Positions 43,044 through 51,372 of a stretch of DNA of 64,000 nucleotides are shown in pieces. The notes beneath the pieces are model-generated. The model did not search any database and was not told the origin of the DNA. It saw only the letters and a program-made list of their open reading frames with translations. The DNA comes from Cellulomonas palmilytica (GTDB lineage: Bacteria; Actinomycetota; Actinomycetes; Actinomycetales; Cellulomonadaceae), in the NCBI RefSeq assembly GCF_021590045.1, contig NZ_CP062221.1, positions 1,426,001 through 1,490,000 of the forward strand, given 5' to 3'. The position numbers were made by a program, and so were the translations under genes. Positions within the stretch are counted from its first letter, which is position 1. Every line of letters starts with the position of its first letter.

Positions 43044-44353
43044 GCAAGGACGTGTCCGTGGCGCTCACTCTCGCGCCGCCACCCCTCGCCACGGAACGCG
43101 GTGACCGACCCGTGCGACTCGCGACGAGCACGCGCGGCGCACTCTGGTTCGTCGCCCGGAACGGTCTGCTTCCCTGGGCGATGCTGATCGTCGCTGCCAT
43201 CTGTGCCGGGGTGCTGGCCATGCATGGCGCTCCCTGGCGGGCAGACCTCCTGTGGATCGTCGACTGGGTCCCGATCGGGCACCTCGCGATCGCGCCCGTC
43301 GTCGCAGGCTCGGCTGCGATCGACGCCGCACGGCTGAGCGTCGGCACACGTCACCTCGAGGACTCCAGATGGTGGCGGTCGCCTGGGGCTGCAGTCGTGC
43401 TCGCGTACAGCGCGGGGATCAGCGCCGTCTACGCGCTTGCGATCGTTGTTGCCGTCGTCGTGGACCTGCCGCCCGCTTTCGATCCGCGAGTTCTGCTCGC
43501 GGTAGCCGTGCAGCTTCTCATGCTGGCCTTTCTCGCCACTGTCGGAACGGCAGTCGGCCGCCTCGTCAACCCTGTCCTCGGGGGGATCATCGGCGCCTTG
43601 GTCGCGCTGCTCGCCATCTACCTGACGTCGGCCCGCACCGAGCACATCGCACTGCTCTACGCCGGCTCGTCTCTGCTGTCCAGAGTCGGGCGCAGCTACG
43701 ACGTCACCTACCTCGGGGCCCAGGCCGTGCTCTTGACCGCACTGGTCCTGGGGGGTCTCATGTGGCGGCCGGGAGTGTGGGGCCGGTGGCGCCGCTCTGC
43801 AGAGCATGCGGCACTCGTCCTGGCTATCGCGCTGGTCGCGATCGCCGGCACGACGGGTCCGAGCAGTCGCCTGACGTACACCGGTTCGCCGCCCGACCTC
43901 TGCTCCGACGTCGAGGGAGTGAGGGTGTGCCTGTATCCCGAGCACGCTCGTGTTCAGGACGAGGTGAACGGCCACCTACGCGGGATGTTCGTCGCCGCGA
44001 GAGACGCCGGGTACGGCGCGCTCGTGCCACCCGAGGTGCGCGAGGTGCCCGTCAGCGGTGTGAGCGACTGGCGCGGAGCACTGCTCACGATCGACGAGCC
44101 GCTCAGCGGGGCGCCCGTCGACGTTCGAGGGCTCATCCAGGAGCTGGTCGAGCCCCTGCACTGCGAGCAGCTCGGACGACCGGAGCCGCCCTCTGATCGG
44201 TACACGAACGACGTCAGCAACGTGATGGGCACGTGGATGGAGCTCGTCGACCCTGCGCTCACGGTCGACTGGGGATGGACGTACCAACCGTTGGAACCGG
44301 CTGAGGTGTCCAGGATCGTGACGGAGCTCCGCACGTGCACACACTCCTTCTGA
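43040..44353 (+). CDS. ABC-associated membrane protein with extracytoplasmic C-terminal domain (copy 1)
   Basis: The 437-residue protein has about seven membrane helices between residues 43 and 280 and then a soluble C-terminal region of about 150 residues that carries several cysteines (DLCSDVEGVRVCLYPEH, LHCEQLG, RTCTHSF). It does not match a named permease family that I can recall, but its coupling to the ATPase by an ATGA overlap makes it the likely permease or immunity partner. The segment WRADLLWIVDWVPIGHLAIAP is repeated almost exactly in the next gene, showing tandem duplication. Codons here end in A or T more often than in the housekeeping genes. Confidence 0.7.
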   Translation: MSKDVSVALTLAPPPLATERGDRPVRLATSTRGALWFVARNGLLPWAMLIVAAICAGVLAMHGAPWRADLLWIVDWVPIGHLAIAPVVAGSAAIDAARLSVGTRHLEDSRWWRSPGAAVVLAYSAGISAVYALAIVVAVVVDLPPAFDPRVLLAVAVQLLMLAFLATVGTAVGRLVNPVLGGIIGALVALLAIYLTSARTEHIALLYAGSSLLSRVGRSYDVTYLGAQAVLLTALVLGGLMWRPGVWGRWRRSAEHAALVLAIALVAIAGTTGPSSRLTYTGSPPDLCSDVEGVRVCLYPEHARVQDEVNGHLRGMFVAARDAGYGALVPPEVREVPVSGVSDWRGALLTIDEPLSGAPVDVRGLIQELVEPLHCEQLGRPEPPSDRYTNDVSNVMGTWMELVDPALTVDWGWTYQPLEPAEVSRIVTELRTCTHSF

Positions 44354-44497
44354 GCTCGCCGCGGCGCCGGTCGGCTGCAACGGGTGCCGGCATGACGGGC
44401 GCCCCGGCGGCATCGGCTGAGATGTCAGCGGCGGTCCGGCCACCCGTCGACCCCAGCGACGGGACGGGGCGACCCGCCATGGGTCCTCCTCGGACCC

Positions 44498-45373
44498 GTG
44501 CGGTTCGTGCTGCGCAACGGCGTCCTTCCCTGGACGATGCTCGTCGTCGCGAGCGTGTGCGCGGCCGTCCTCGCCATGCGTGGGGCACCGTGGCGGGCGG
44601 ACCTGCTGTGGATCGTGGACTGGATCCCGATCGGTCACATCGCGCTCGCTCCCGTGATCGCAGGAACGGCGGCTGTCGACGTGGCGCGACTGGGGGTCGG
44701 CACCCGGCATCTCGAAGGGGCACGCTGGTGGCGGTCCCCGGGCGCAGCGGTCGCGCTCGCGTACGCCGTGTGCGTCGGCGGGACCTACGTCGCCGCGATC
44801 CTCGTCGCGGCGCTGGTCGAGCTACCGCCAGCGATGGATCCCCGGGTGCTGCTGGCAGTCGCTGTCCAGCTGCTCATGCTGACGTTGTTCGCCGTGATCG
44901 GGGTGACGATCGGCCGGATTCTCCCGCCGGTGCTCGGGGGTGTCATCGCGGCGGTCGTCGCGCTCGTCGGGATCTATCTAGTGGCCGTCAACGCGCAGCT
45001 CGCCAGGCTGTTCGATGCCGCGCGCGGCGCTGGATACGACTCGCTCGTACCGGCGGAGGTGCGTGAGGTGACCGGTGGTGACATCGAGTGGTACGGGGCG
45101 TCGCTCCTCATCGACGAGCCGCTCAGCGGCGCACCCGTCACACCCAGCACGCTTGTCCTGGATCTGGTCGATCCGTCGTACTGCGACGAGCGAGGCGGTG
45201 AGGAGCCGATGTCGGACGCCTTCTCTGCCGAGTCGTACAACGTGGAGAGCACGTGGCTCGAGCTCGTCGATCCAGCGCTCGTGGCGGAGCGAGAGGCGTA
45301 CAGGACCTTGGAGCCCGACGAGGTGGACCGACTGATGAGGGAGTTCCGGACATGCACGTACCCGTTCCGATGA
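44498..45373 (+). CDS. Tandem duplicate of the ABC-associated membrane protein, internally deleted (copy 2)
   Basis: The 291 residues align with copy 1 from RNGVLPWTMLVV onward (MRGAPWRADLLWIVDWIPIG, then GTRHLEGARWWRSPGAAVALAY) and again in the C-terminal domain (AARGAGYDSLVPAEVREV, LLIDEPLSGAPV, FRTCTYPF). Between them about 110 residues of copy 1, including two membrane helices and the DLCSDVEG Cys region, are missing in frame. The GTG at 44498 has no ribosome site. A better start, ATG 44392, shares 15 nt (CGGGTGCCGGCATGA) with the copy 1 start but is one base out of frame, so the N-terminus is probably frameshifted. The gene may be decaying or may produce a short form. Confidence 0.6.
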   Translation: MRFVLRNGVLPWTMLVVASVCAAVLAMRGAPWRADLLWIVDWIPIGHIALAPVIAGTAAVDVARLGVGTRHLEGARWWRSPGAAVALAYAVCVGGTYVAAILVAALVELPPAMDPRVLLAVAVQLLMLTLFAVIGVTIGRILPPVLGGVIAAVVALVGIYLVAVNAQLARLFDAARGAGYDSLVPAEVREVTGGDIEWYGASLLIDEPLSGAPVTPSTLVLDLVDPSYCDERGGEEPMSDAFSAESYNVESTWLELVDPALVAEREAYRTLEPDEVDRLMREFRTCTYPFR

Positions 45374-46005
45374 CCGCGGCTCGGGGCGTCCGGGCGCTGC
45401 GGCTGGTGCGGGCGGTGCTCGCCTCGACGGGGTGGTACTCGACCGTGCCCGTGCTGGCGCTCGCGGTGGTGCTGACCGTGGCGTTCCCGGACGGGCGGAT
45501 CTCGCACTTCGGTCCGCTCGAGCTGAACCCTCAGCTGCGGGTGCTCGTCGCCGTGCCGCTGCTCATGGCCGTGGCGGTGGGGATCTCCCAGGGCATCGCA
45601 CCCATACCGATCGTGTTCCGCAACGGACGGGTCCTCACGGTGCGGGCGGCGTGCTACGCGCTGACGCTGATCGTCAGCTGGGGGATCGTGCTGCTCGGGT
45701 CGCGGCTCGGCACGGCACTGCCGCTGGCGGCGTGCCTGCGCAACCTCCTGCTGCTGAGCGGGATCTGCGCGGCGGTCGGCGCGCTCGCCGGACCCGTGTA
45801 CGTGTTCATCCCCGCGGTGGTGGCGCTCGCGGCGGCGATGGTCACGCCCGGCGAGAGCTCGGAGTGGGCACCGTGGTCGATGTCGTTCCGTGAGACCGCG
45901 TCGACCGAGCAGCTCGTCGTCGCGGCGATCGTCGCGGTGATCGGGCTGGCGCTCGCGGTCTGGGACCCGCGCAGCCCCGGCTACCTGCGACGTGCTCGAC
46001 GCTGA
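45352..46005 (+). CDS. Hypothetical membrane protein of the ABC operon
   Basis: The 217-residue protein has about five to six hydrophobic helices (STVPVLALAVVLTVAF, LRVLVAVPLLMAVAV, CYALTLIVSWGIVLLG, LLLLSGICAAVGALAG, VAAIVAVIGLALAV). It starts inside the preceding gene (22-nt overlap) with GAGGGAG 8 nt before ATG 45352. No family is recognised. Its place as the last gene of the run suggests a second membrane component of the ABC system. It is convergent, with only 9 nt of gap, with the MmyB-type regulator. Confidence 0.6.
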   Translation: MHVPVPMTAARGVRALRLVRAVLASTGWYSTVPVLALAVVLTVAFPDGRISHFGPLELNPQLRVLVAVPLLMAVAVGISQGIAPIPIVFRNGRVLTVRAACYALTLIVSWGIVLLGSRLGTALPLAACLRNLLLLSGICAAVGALAGPVYVFIPAVVALAAAMVTPGESSEWAPWSMSFRETASTEQLVVAAIVAVIGLALAVWDPRSPGYLRRARR

Positions 46006-46014
46006 GCGAGTAAG

Positions 46015-46872
46015 TCAGGGCGCCGCGGTCGTCTGGCGGGGGCCGAGGACGGTGAGGAGGGCGAGCTTGTCGGCGTCGGGTGTGCCGGGCGTCGCGGTGA
46101 AGACGAGGAGACGCTGGCCCGTGTCGGTGTCGAGGAGGGTCTGGCAGTCCAGGGTCAGCACGCCGAGGTCGGGGTGCTGCATGCGCTTGGTACGGCCGCG
46201 CTTGTCCTCCACCTCGTGCCGCGCCCACAGGGCGGCGAACTCCTCGCCGGGCTCGCCGCCACGGTCGAGGAGCGCGTCGACGAGGCGCGCGGCGCGGGAG
46301 CCCGGGCCGCCGCGCGCGTAGGCGGCGCGGAGTTCCGCGACGAACGTCGCGGCACGCTCGTCGTGGTCCTCGGGCGGGTAGACGTCGCGGGACGCCGGGT
46401 CCGTGAACCAGCGGAACACCGTCGAACGCGCGGGGCCGGCGAAACGGGTCTGGTCGCCGAGCAGCGCCATCGCGGCGGGCGTCTGCACCAAGGTCTCGCC
46501 CGTCTCGGTGACGACCATCGCCGGGGTGTCCTGCAACCGGTCGAGGATGCGCTGCACGGCGGGTGCGACGTGGTCGGCGCGGCTCGCGCGGTCGGGGGCG
46601 TGGTGACCCGCGAGGCGGAACAGGTGGTCCCGCTCCGCGAGCGTGAGGTGCAGGCCGCGTGCGATCGCGGCGAGCATCGGCTCCGACGGCTGCGGGCCAC
46701 GGCCCTGCTCGAGCCGTCCGTAGTAGTCGGCGGACATGCCGCACAGGGCGGCGACCTCCTCGCGGCGCAGCCCGGCGGTGCGGCGACGCTGCCCGCGAGG
46801 CAGACCGACGTCCTCGGGTTGCAGGGCGGTGCGTCGCGCGCGCAGGAAGTCGGCGAGCTGCGGTCGGTCCAT
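46015..46872 (-). CDS. XRE-family regulator with MmyB-like ligand-binding domain
   Basis: The 285-residue protein has an N-terminal helix-turn-helix (QLADFLRARRTALQPEDVGL, GLRREEVAALCGMSADYYGRLEQGRGPQPS) and a C-terminal MLTR/MmyB PAS-like domain (about 110-270, including VFRWFTDPASRDVYP). The GLRREEVAxLxGxSxxYYxRLEQGR pattern is diagnostic. Members bind fatty acids or similar ligands and usually control an adjacent short-chain dehydrogenase, as here, where the divergent gene at 47014 encodes one. ATG 46872 is the first Met at the family start. A palindrome (46906-46926) in the 141-nt divergent region is the likely operator. Confidence 0.92.
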   Translation of the reverse strand: MDRPQLADFLRARRTALQPEDVGLPRGQRRRTAGLRREEVAALCGMSADYYGRLEQGRGPQPSEPMLAAIARGLHLTLAERDHLFRLAGHHAPDRASRADHVAPAVQRILDRLQDTPAMVVTETGETLVQTPAAMALLGDQTRFAGPARSTVFRWFTDPASRDVYPPEDHDERAATFVAELRAAYARGGPGSRAARLVDALLDRGGEPGEEFAALWARHEVEDKRGRTKRMQHPDLGVLTLDCQTLLDTDTGQRLLVFTATPGTPDADKLALLTVLGPRQTTAAP

Positions 46873-46905
46873 GCGTGCATCGTCGCGCGCACCGCGAGCC
46901 CGGAG

Positions 46906-46926
46906 CCAGGGATCGCCGGTCCCTGG
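46906..46926. promoter_or_regulatory. Candidate operator for the MmyB-like regulator
   Basis: CCAGGGA (46906-46912) and TCCCTGG (46920-46926) form a perfect inverted repeat with a 7-nt spacer, 34 nt upstream of the regulator start; a partial second copy (CCTGGATG) follows near 46940. Confidence 0.5.
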
Positions 46927-47013
46927 ATGACTGCGGCCTGGATGCGCCACCCGCGGCGCCGCACGGTGAAGGCGTGCCCGGCACCGGGCGACACCACCAG
47001 GGAAGGAACGCAC

Positions 47014-47769
47014 ATGACTCGCACCGCACTCGTCACGGGTGGCTCACGGGGACTCGGCCGGGCGACCGCGCTCGCGCTCGCGGCGGACGGCACGGACGTC
47101 GTCGTGACGTACGTGCGCGGCGCGGCGTCGGCCGACGAGGTCGTCGCGCAGATCCAGGCGGGCGGCGGCCGTGCGGCGTCGCTCGCGCTCGACACCTCCG
47201 CACCGGAGACGTTCGGCACGTTCGTCGTCGCGCTGCGCGGGGTGCTCGCCGAGTGGGGTGCGCCCGGGCTCGACGTGCTCGTCAACAACGCCGGTATCGC
47301 GGGGAGCACGCCGCTCGGCGGGACCACGGCCGCGGCGGTCGACGAGCTCTACGCGATCCACGTGCGCGGGCCAGTCCTGCTGACGCAGGAGGTCGCGCCG
47401 CTGCTCCTCGACGGTGGGCACGTCCTCAACGTGTCGACCGGTCTGACGCGGTTCGTCGGCGCGCCCGGCTACAGCGTGTACGCGGCGATGAAGGGCGCGG
47501 TCGAGGTGTGGACCCGGTACCTCGCCAAGGAGCTCGGCCCGCGGCGGATCGCCGTCAACGCGATCGCACCCGGAGCGACGGCCACGGACTTCGGCGGCGG
47601 CGTCATCCGCGACGACGAGCGGTACCGCTCGATGATCGAGAGCTCGAGCGCGATGGGTCGTGTGGGGGAGCCCGACGACATCGGCCGCGCCGCCGCCGCG
47701 ATCGTCTCGTCGTCCCTCTCCTGGGTCACGGGCCAGCGCATCGAGGCCTCGGGCGGCCAGCTCCTCTGA
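47014..47769 (+). CDS. Short-chain dehydrogenase/reductase
   Basis: The 251-residue classical SDR has the cofactor loop TGGSRGLGRA at residues 8-17, NNAG near 93, the catalytic Ser in LNVSTG, the YxxxK pair in YSVYAAMKGAVE, and a C-terminal dimer strand GQRIEASGG. NADPH use is suggested by the Arg in the glycine loop. The substrate is unknown; such genes next to MmyB-type regulators are common in actinobacteria. GGAAGGA lies about 6 nt before ATG 47014. It is probably controlled by the divergent regulator. Confidence 0.93.
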   Translation: MTRTALVTGGSRGLGRATALALAADGTDVVVTYVRGAASADEVVAQIQAGGGRAASLALDTSAPETFGTFVVALRGVLAEWGAPGLDVLVNNAGIAGSTPLGGTTAAAVDELYAIHVRGPVLLTQEVAPLLLDGGHVLNVSTGLTRFVGAPGYSVYAAMKGAVEVWTRYLAKELGPRRIAVNAIAPGATATDFGGGVIRDDERYRSMIESSSAMGRVGEPDDIGRAAAAIVSSSLSWVTGQRIEASGGQLL

Positions 47770-47801
47770 CGGGCCCGTCCGGCTGGCCCGACCCATTCCG
47801 A

Positions 47802-48070
47802 CGAGCCCGCCGTCGCTCCGGCTCAGCCCCTCCATGCCCGGAGCAACCGCGGTCTCGTCGTCCCCGGCCCGACGACCCCGTCGTTCCTCCGGCTCCGACG
47901 CGGGAGGGCCGGAGGAATGACGGTCTCGTGGGCCGGACGACCGCGACCCCGTCGTTCCTCCGGCTTCGGTGCTCTTTGGCCGGAGGAATGACGGGGTCGG
48001 TGGGGAACGGTCGGGCGACCCCGCGGTTCCTCCGGCTCAGGGGACTGGGAGCCGGAGCAACCGCGGGGTC
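47802..48070. repeat. Array of four ~72-bp units, each an imperfect palindrome
   Basis: The 330-nt gap between the convergent SDR and malate synthase genes holds four hairpin units with starts near 47802, 47874, 47945 and 48017. The best, 47945-47998, pairs GACCCCGTCGTTCCTCCGGC with GCCGGAGGAATGACGGGGTC (20 bp, one G-U). Units 2 and 4 vary by a few paired bases; unit 1 is the most degraded. It resembles a REP/BIME-like intergenic palindrome and may also end both transcripts. Confidence 0.8.
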
Positions 48071-48099
48071 GCGGGAAGGCTGGGATTGGGATCAGCGGG

Positions 48100-49764
48100 T
48101 CAGCGGGTGACCAGGTGCTGGGTGTAGGCCGGGACGGTCAGGAACGTCGGGAAGTCGTCGGCCAGCGCGACCTGCTCGAACAGCGCCGCGGCGTCGTCGA
48201 ACCGGTCCTGCGGGGAACGGGGCAGGTCGGCCAGGACGGACGCGAGCACCGAGCGGACGTGGTCCTCGGTGATGCGCGTCCCGGACGAGGTCCGGACCTC
48301 CTGGTGCACCCACTGCCAGACCTGCGAGCGGGAGATCTCGGCGGTCGCGGCGTCCTCCATGAGGTTGTCGATCGCCGCGGCCCCGACGCCACGCAGCCAG
48401 GACTCGAGGTACCGGACGGCCACGGACACGTTGCCGCGCAGGCCCTCGTCGGTGACGGAGCCGGGCTCGGCACCGCCCGCGGACGGGATGTCGAGCAGTT
48501 GCGCCTCGGTGACGTGCACGTCCTCACGCAGCCGGTGCCGCTGGTCGGTGCGGTCGCCGAACGCCTCGTCGAACACCTCACGGGCGACGGGCACGAGGTC
48601 CGGGTGCGCGACCCACGTGCCGTCGAACCCCTGGCCGGCCTCGCGCTGCTTGTCGGCGCGGACCTGCTCGAGGGCACGCGCGGTGACCTCGGGGGAGCGG
48701 CGGTTCGGGATGAAGGCGCTCATCCCGCCGATCGCCTGCGCGCCGCGCCGGTGGCACGTGGAGACGAGCAGCTCGGTGTAGGCCTGCATGAACGGCACGG
48801 TCATGGTGACGCGCGACCGGTCGGGCAGGACGAACCGCGGGCCACGGTTCCGGAAGTTCTTGATGACGCTGAAGATGTAGTCCCAGCGTCCGGCGTTGAG
48901 GCCCGCGCAGTGGTCGCGCAGCTCGTAGAGGATCTCCTCCATCTCGAACGCGGCCGTGATGGTCTCGATGAGCACGGTCGCGCGGATGGTGCCGTGGCGC
49001 AGGCCGAGGTACGTCTCGGTGAACCGGAAGACCTCGTCCCACAGCCGCGCCTCGAGGTGGCCCTCGAGCTTCGGCAGGTACAGGTACGGGCCGCGGCCGG
49101 AGTCGATGAGCGCCTGCGCGTTGTGGAACAGGTACAGGCCGGCGTCGACGAGCGAGGCGGACGACGACGAGCGCATGCCGGCCCGGTCGAAGTACGCGAT
49201 GTGCTTCTCGGTGAGGTGCCAGCCGCGCGGGCGGAACACGATCGTCGGGGTCTGCTTGCCGACGCGGTACTCCTTGCCCTCGGGCGAGGTGAAGTCGACC
49301 TGGCCGCGGATCGCGTCGAACAGGTTGAGCTGCCCGCCGACGACGTTGGCCCACGTGGGGCTCATGGCGTCCTCGTGGTCCGCGAGCCAGACCTTCGCGC
49401 CGGAGTTGAGCGCGTTGACGGTCATCTTGCGGTCGGTGGGGCCGGTGATCTCGACGCGCCGGTCCTCCAGGCCGGGCCCGGGGCCCGCGACGCGCCACGT
49501 GGGGTCGGCGCGGATGCCGGCGGTGAGCGGCAGGAAGCCGGGGTCGGCGCCGTTGGACCAGCGGTCGCGGCGGTGCTGGCGCGCGAGCAGCAGGTCGTGG
49601 CGGCGGCCGGCGAACCGGGCGTGCAGGTCGGTGAGGAAGTCGAGCGCCTCGGGCGTGAGGATCTCGTCGGTGCCCGTGGTGCGAGGTCCGGTGACCTCGA
49701 GGCGTGGGCGGGACAGGGGGTCGGTCAGCAGCGTGCGGCTGGCCAGGGGCGTGATCACGGTCAT
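48100..49764 (-). CDS. aceB: Malate synthase A
   Basis: Second enzyme of the glyoxylate shunt: glyoxylate plus acetyl-CoA to malate, allowing growth on acetate or fatty acids. The 554-residue length fits the A form. Visible blocks are VNALNSGAKVWLADHEDAMS, GYRVGKQTPTIVFRPRGWHL-like, YLYLPKLEGHLEARLW, TIRATVLIETITAAFEMEEI and LNAGRWDYIFSVIKNF, and catalytic Asp lies in the NLMEDAATAEISRSQVWQW region. ATG 49764 has GGAG upstream. It lies 119 nt after aceA on the same strand, so aceA-aceB are probably co-transcribed from the regulator-controlled promoter before aceA. Confidence 0.97.
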   Translation of the reverse strand: MTVITPLASRTLLTDPLSRPRLEVTGPRTTGTDEILTPEALDFLTDLHARFAGRRHDLLLARQHRRDRWSNGADPGFLPLTAGIRADPTWRVAGPGPGLEDRRVEITGPTDRKMTVNALNSGAKVWLADHEDAMSPTWANVVGGQLNLFDAIRGQVDFTSPEGKEYRVGKQTPTIVFRPRGWHLTEKHIAYFDRAGMRSSSSASLVDAGLYLFHNAQALIDSGRGPYLYLPKLEGHLEARLWDEVFRFTETYLGLRHGTIRATVLIETITAAFEMEEILYELRDHCAGLNAGRWDYIFSVIKNFRNRGPRFVLPDRSRVTMTVPFMQAYTELLVSTCHRRGAQAIGGMSAFIPNRRSPEVTARALEQVRADKQREAGQGFDGTWVAHPDLVPVAREVFDEAFGDRTDQRHRLREDVHVTEAQLLDIPSAGGAEPGSVTDEGLRGNVSVAVRYLESWLRGVGAAAIDNLMEDAATAEISRSQVWQWVHQEVRTSSGTRITEDHVRSVLASVLADLPRSPQDRFDDAAALFEQVALADDFPTFLTVPAYTQHLVTR

Positions 49765-49883
49765 GTCGGGTCTCCGGGGGAGAAGTCAGGTGGGACGACG
49801 GGGTGCGCGCGGAGCCCGGGCACGAGGAGCTGTGCGGGTGGCCGGGTGGGGCCGTTCCGGGCCCCGCGCGGGTCGTCGGCGGC

Positions 49884-51221
49884 TCAGTGCGTGAACTGGG
49901 CCGCCTCGGTGGACCCGGCGAGCGCGAGGGTGGCGCTCTGCGGGGTGATCGCGGTCGCGACGCGGTCGAAGTAGCCGGTGCCGACCTCGCGCTGGTGGCG
50001 CGTGGCGGTGTAGCCGTCCGGCTCGGACGCGAACTCGGCCTCCTGCAGCTCGACGTAGGCGCTCATGCCGCGCTCGGCGTAGCCGCGGGCGAGCTGGAAC
50101 ATCGAGTGGTTGAGGGCGTGGAAGCCGGCGAGGGTGATGAACTGGAACGCGTACCCGTGGCTCGCGAGCTCGCGCTGGAAGCGCGCGATCTCGTCGTCGG
50201 GCAGGGCCGCTCGCCAGTTGAACGACGGCGAGCAGTTGTACGCGAGGAGCTTGCCGGGGTACTCGTCGTGGATCCGCTCCGCGAACTCGATGGCGAGGTG
50301 GATGTCCGGCGTCGACGTCTCGACCCACAGCAGGTCGGCGTACGGCGCGTACGCCTTCTGCCGCGCGACGACCGCGTCGAGCCCGGGGCGGACCCGGTGG
50401 TACCCCTCGACGGTGCGCTCGCCGGTGAGGAACTCGTGGTCGCGCTCGTCGGCGTCGCTGGTGAGCAGGTCCGCGCCGAGAGCGTCGGTGCGGGCGACGA
50501 TCACGGACGGGACCCCGGCGACGTCGGCGGCGAGCCGCGCGGCGGACAGGGTGCGCACGTGCTGGTTCGTCGGGACGAGCACCTTGCCGCCCAGGTGGCC
50601 GCACTTCTTCTCGGCGGCGAGCTGGTCCTCCCAGTGCACGCCCGCCGCGCCGGCCGCGATCATCGCGTGCATGAGCTCGTACGCGTTCAGCGGGCCGCCG
50701 AAGCCGGCCTCGGCGTCCGCGACGATCGGCGCGAGCCACTCGCGGGTGCGGCGGCCGTTCTCCTGGACGTCGATCTGGTCGGCGCGCAGGAGCGCGTTGT
50801 TGATGCGCCGGACCACGGCGGGCACGGAGTTCGCGGGGTAGAGCGACTGGTCGGGGTAGGTCTGCCCGGACAGGTTCGCGTCGGCGGCGACCTGCCAGCC
50901 GGAGAGGTAGATGGCCTCGAGGCCCGCCTTGACCTGCTGGACGGCCTGGTTGCCGGTCAGCGCGCCGAGCGCGGGGACGTGGGTGCGGGTGTGCAGCAGC
51001 TCCCACAGCCGCTCGGCCCCCCTGCGGGCGAGCGTGTGCTCCTCACGGACGGAGCCGCGCAGCGCGACGACGTCGGCCGCCGTGTGGCTGCGGCGGATGC
51101 CGGCCCACCGCGGGTCGAGCTGCCAGGCGGCCTCGAGCTGCTCGGCAGTGGTCGTCTGGTCGCCGGGGCGGTGAGCCGACGTGCCCGTGGGGGCGACGGT
51201 CGGGTCCGTCTGCGTGGTCAT
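49884..51221 (-). CDS. aceA: Isocitrate lyase
   Basis: First glyoxylate-shunt enzyme, splitting isocitrate into succinate and glyoxylate. The 445-residue protein carries the catalytic KKCGH motif at 205-209 (Cys207), preceded by HWEDQLAAE, with [12 protein letters not shown] for metal and substrate binding and [11 protein letters not shown] in the C-terminal half. ATG 51221 is fixed by GGAGGAG immediately upstream; a longer open frame to 51311 lacks family similarity. It is divergent from an ScfR/RamB-type regulator with a 151-nt shared region, which suggests direct control by acetate or short-chain acyl-CoA status. Confidence 0.97.
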   Translation of the reverse strand: MTTQTDPTVAPTGTSAHRPGDQTTTAEQLEAAWQLDPRWAGIRRSHTAADVVALRGSVREEHTLARRGAERLWELLHTRTHVPALGALTGNQAVQQVKAGLEAIYLSGWQVAADANLSGQTYPDQSLYPANSVPAVVRRINNALLRADQIDVQENGRRTREWLAPIVADAEAGFGGPLNAYELMHAMIAAGAAGVHWEDQLAAEKKCGHLGGKVLVPTNQHVRTLSAARLAADVAGVPSVIVARTDALGADLLTSDADERDHEFLTGERTVEGYHRVRPGLDAVVARQKAYAPYADLLWVETSTPDIHLAIEFAERIHDEYPGKLLAYNCSPSFNWRAALPDDEIARFQRELASHGYAFQFITLAGFHALNHSMFQLARGYAERGMSAYVELQEAEFASEPDGYTATRHQREVGTGYFDRVATAITPQSATLALAGSTEAAQFTH

Positions 51222-51324
51222 GGCTCCTCCGGGGTCTTCCTCGGTTCTTCCGGCCGGGGTGGCCGTGGACACCACGCTGAGGCACGAGCAAGGGTTCTTC
51301 ACCGCCCTCAAGGGAAGAAGATCA

Positions 51325-51338
51325 GCGAAACTTCTGCG
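51325..51338. promoter_or_regulatory. Possible regulator site between aceA and its ScfR gene
   Basis: GCGAAACTTCTGCG lies in the divergent region. A related GCGAAAC-x-CTG is found before the second ScfR gene at 55822. The match is short; the call is tentative. Confidence 0.3.
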
Positions 51339-51372
51339 TGACAGAATCCGTGGCGAGTGTGACGCTGGTCAT

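Noticed and set aside
47915..48110. Chain of mini-ORFs with GGAGGA-ATG starts in the hairpin array
   Set aside because: The apparent ribosome sites are part of the repeated palindrome (CCGGAGGAATGACGG); the encoded peptides are Arg/Gly-rich and not conserved between units.
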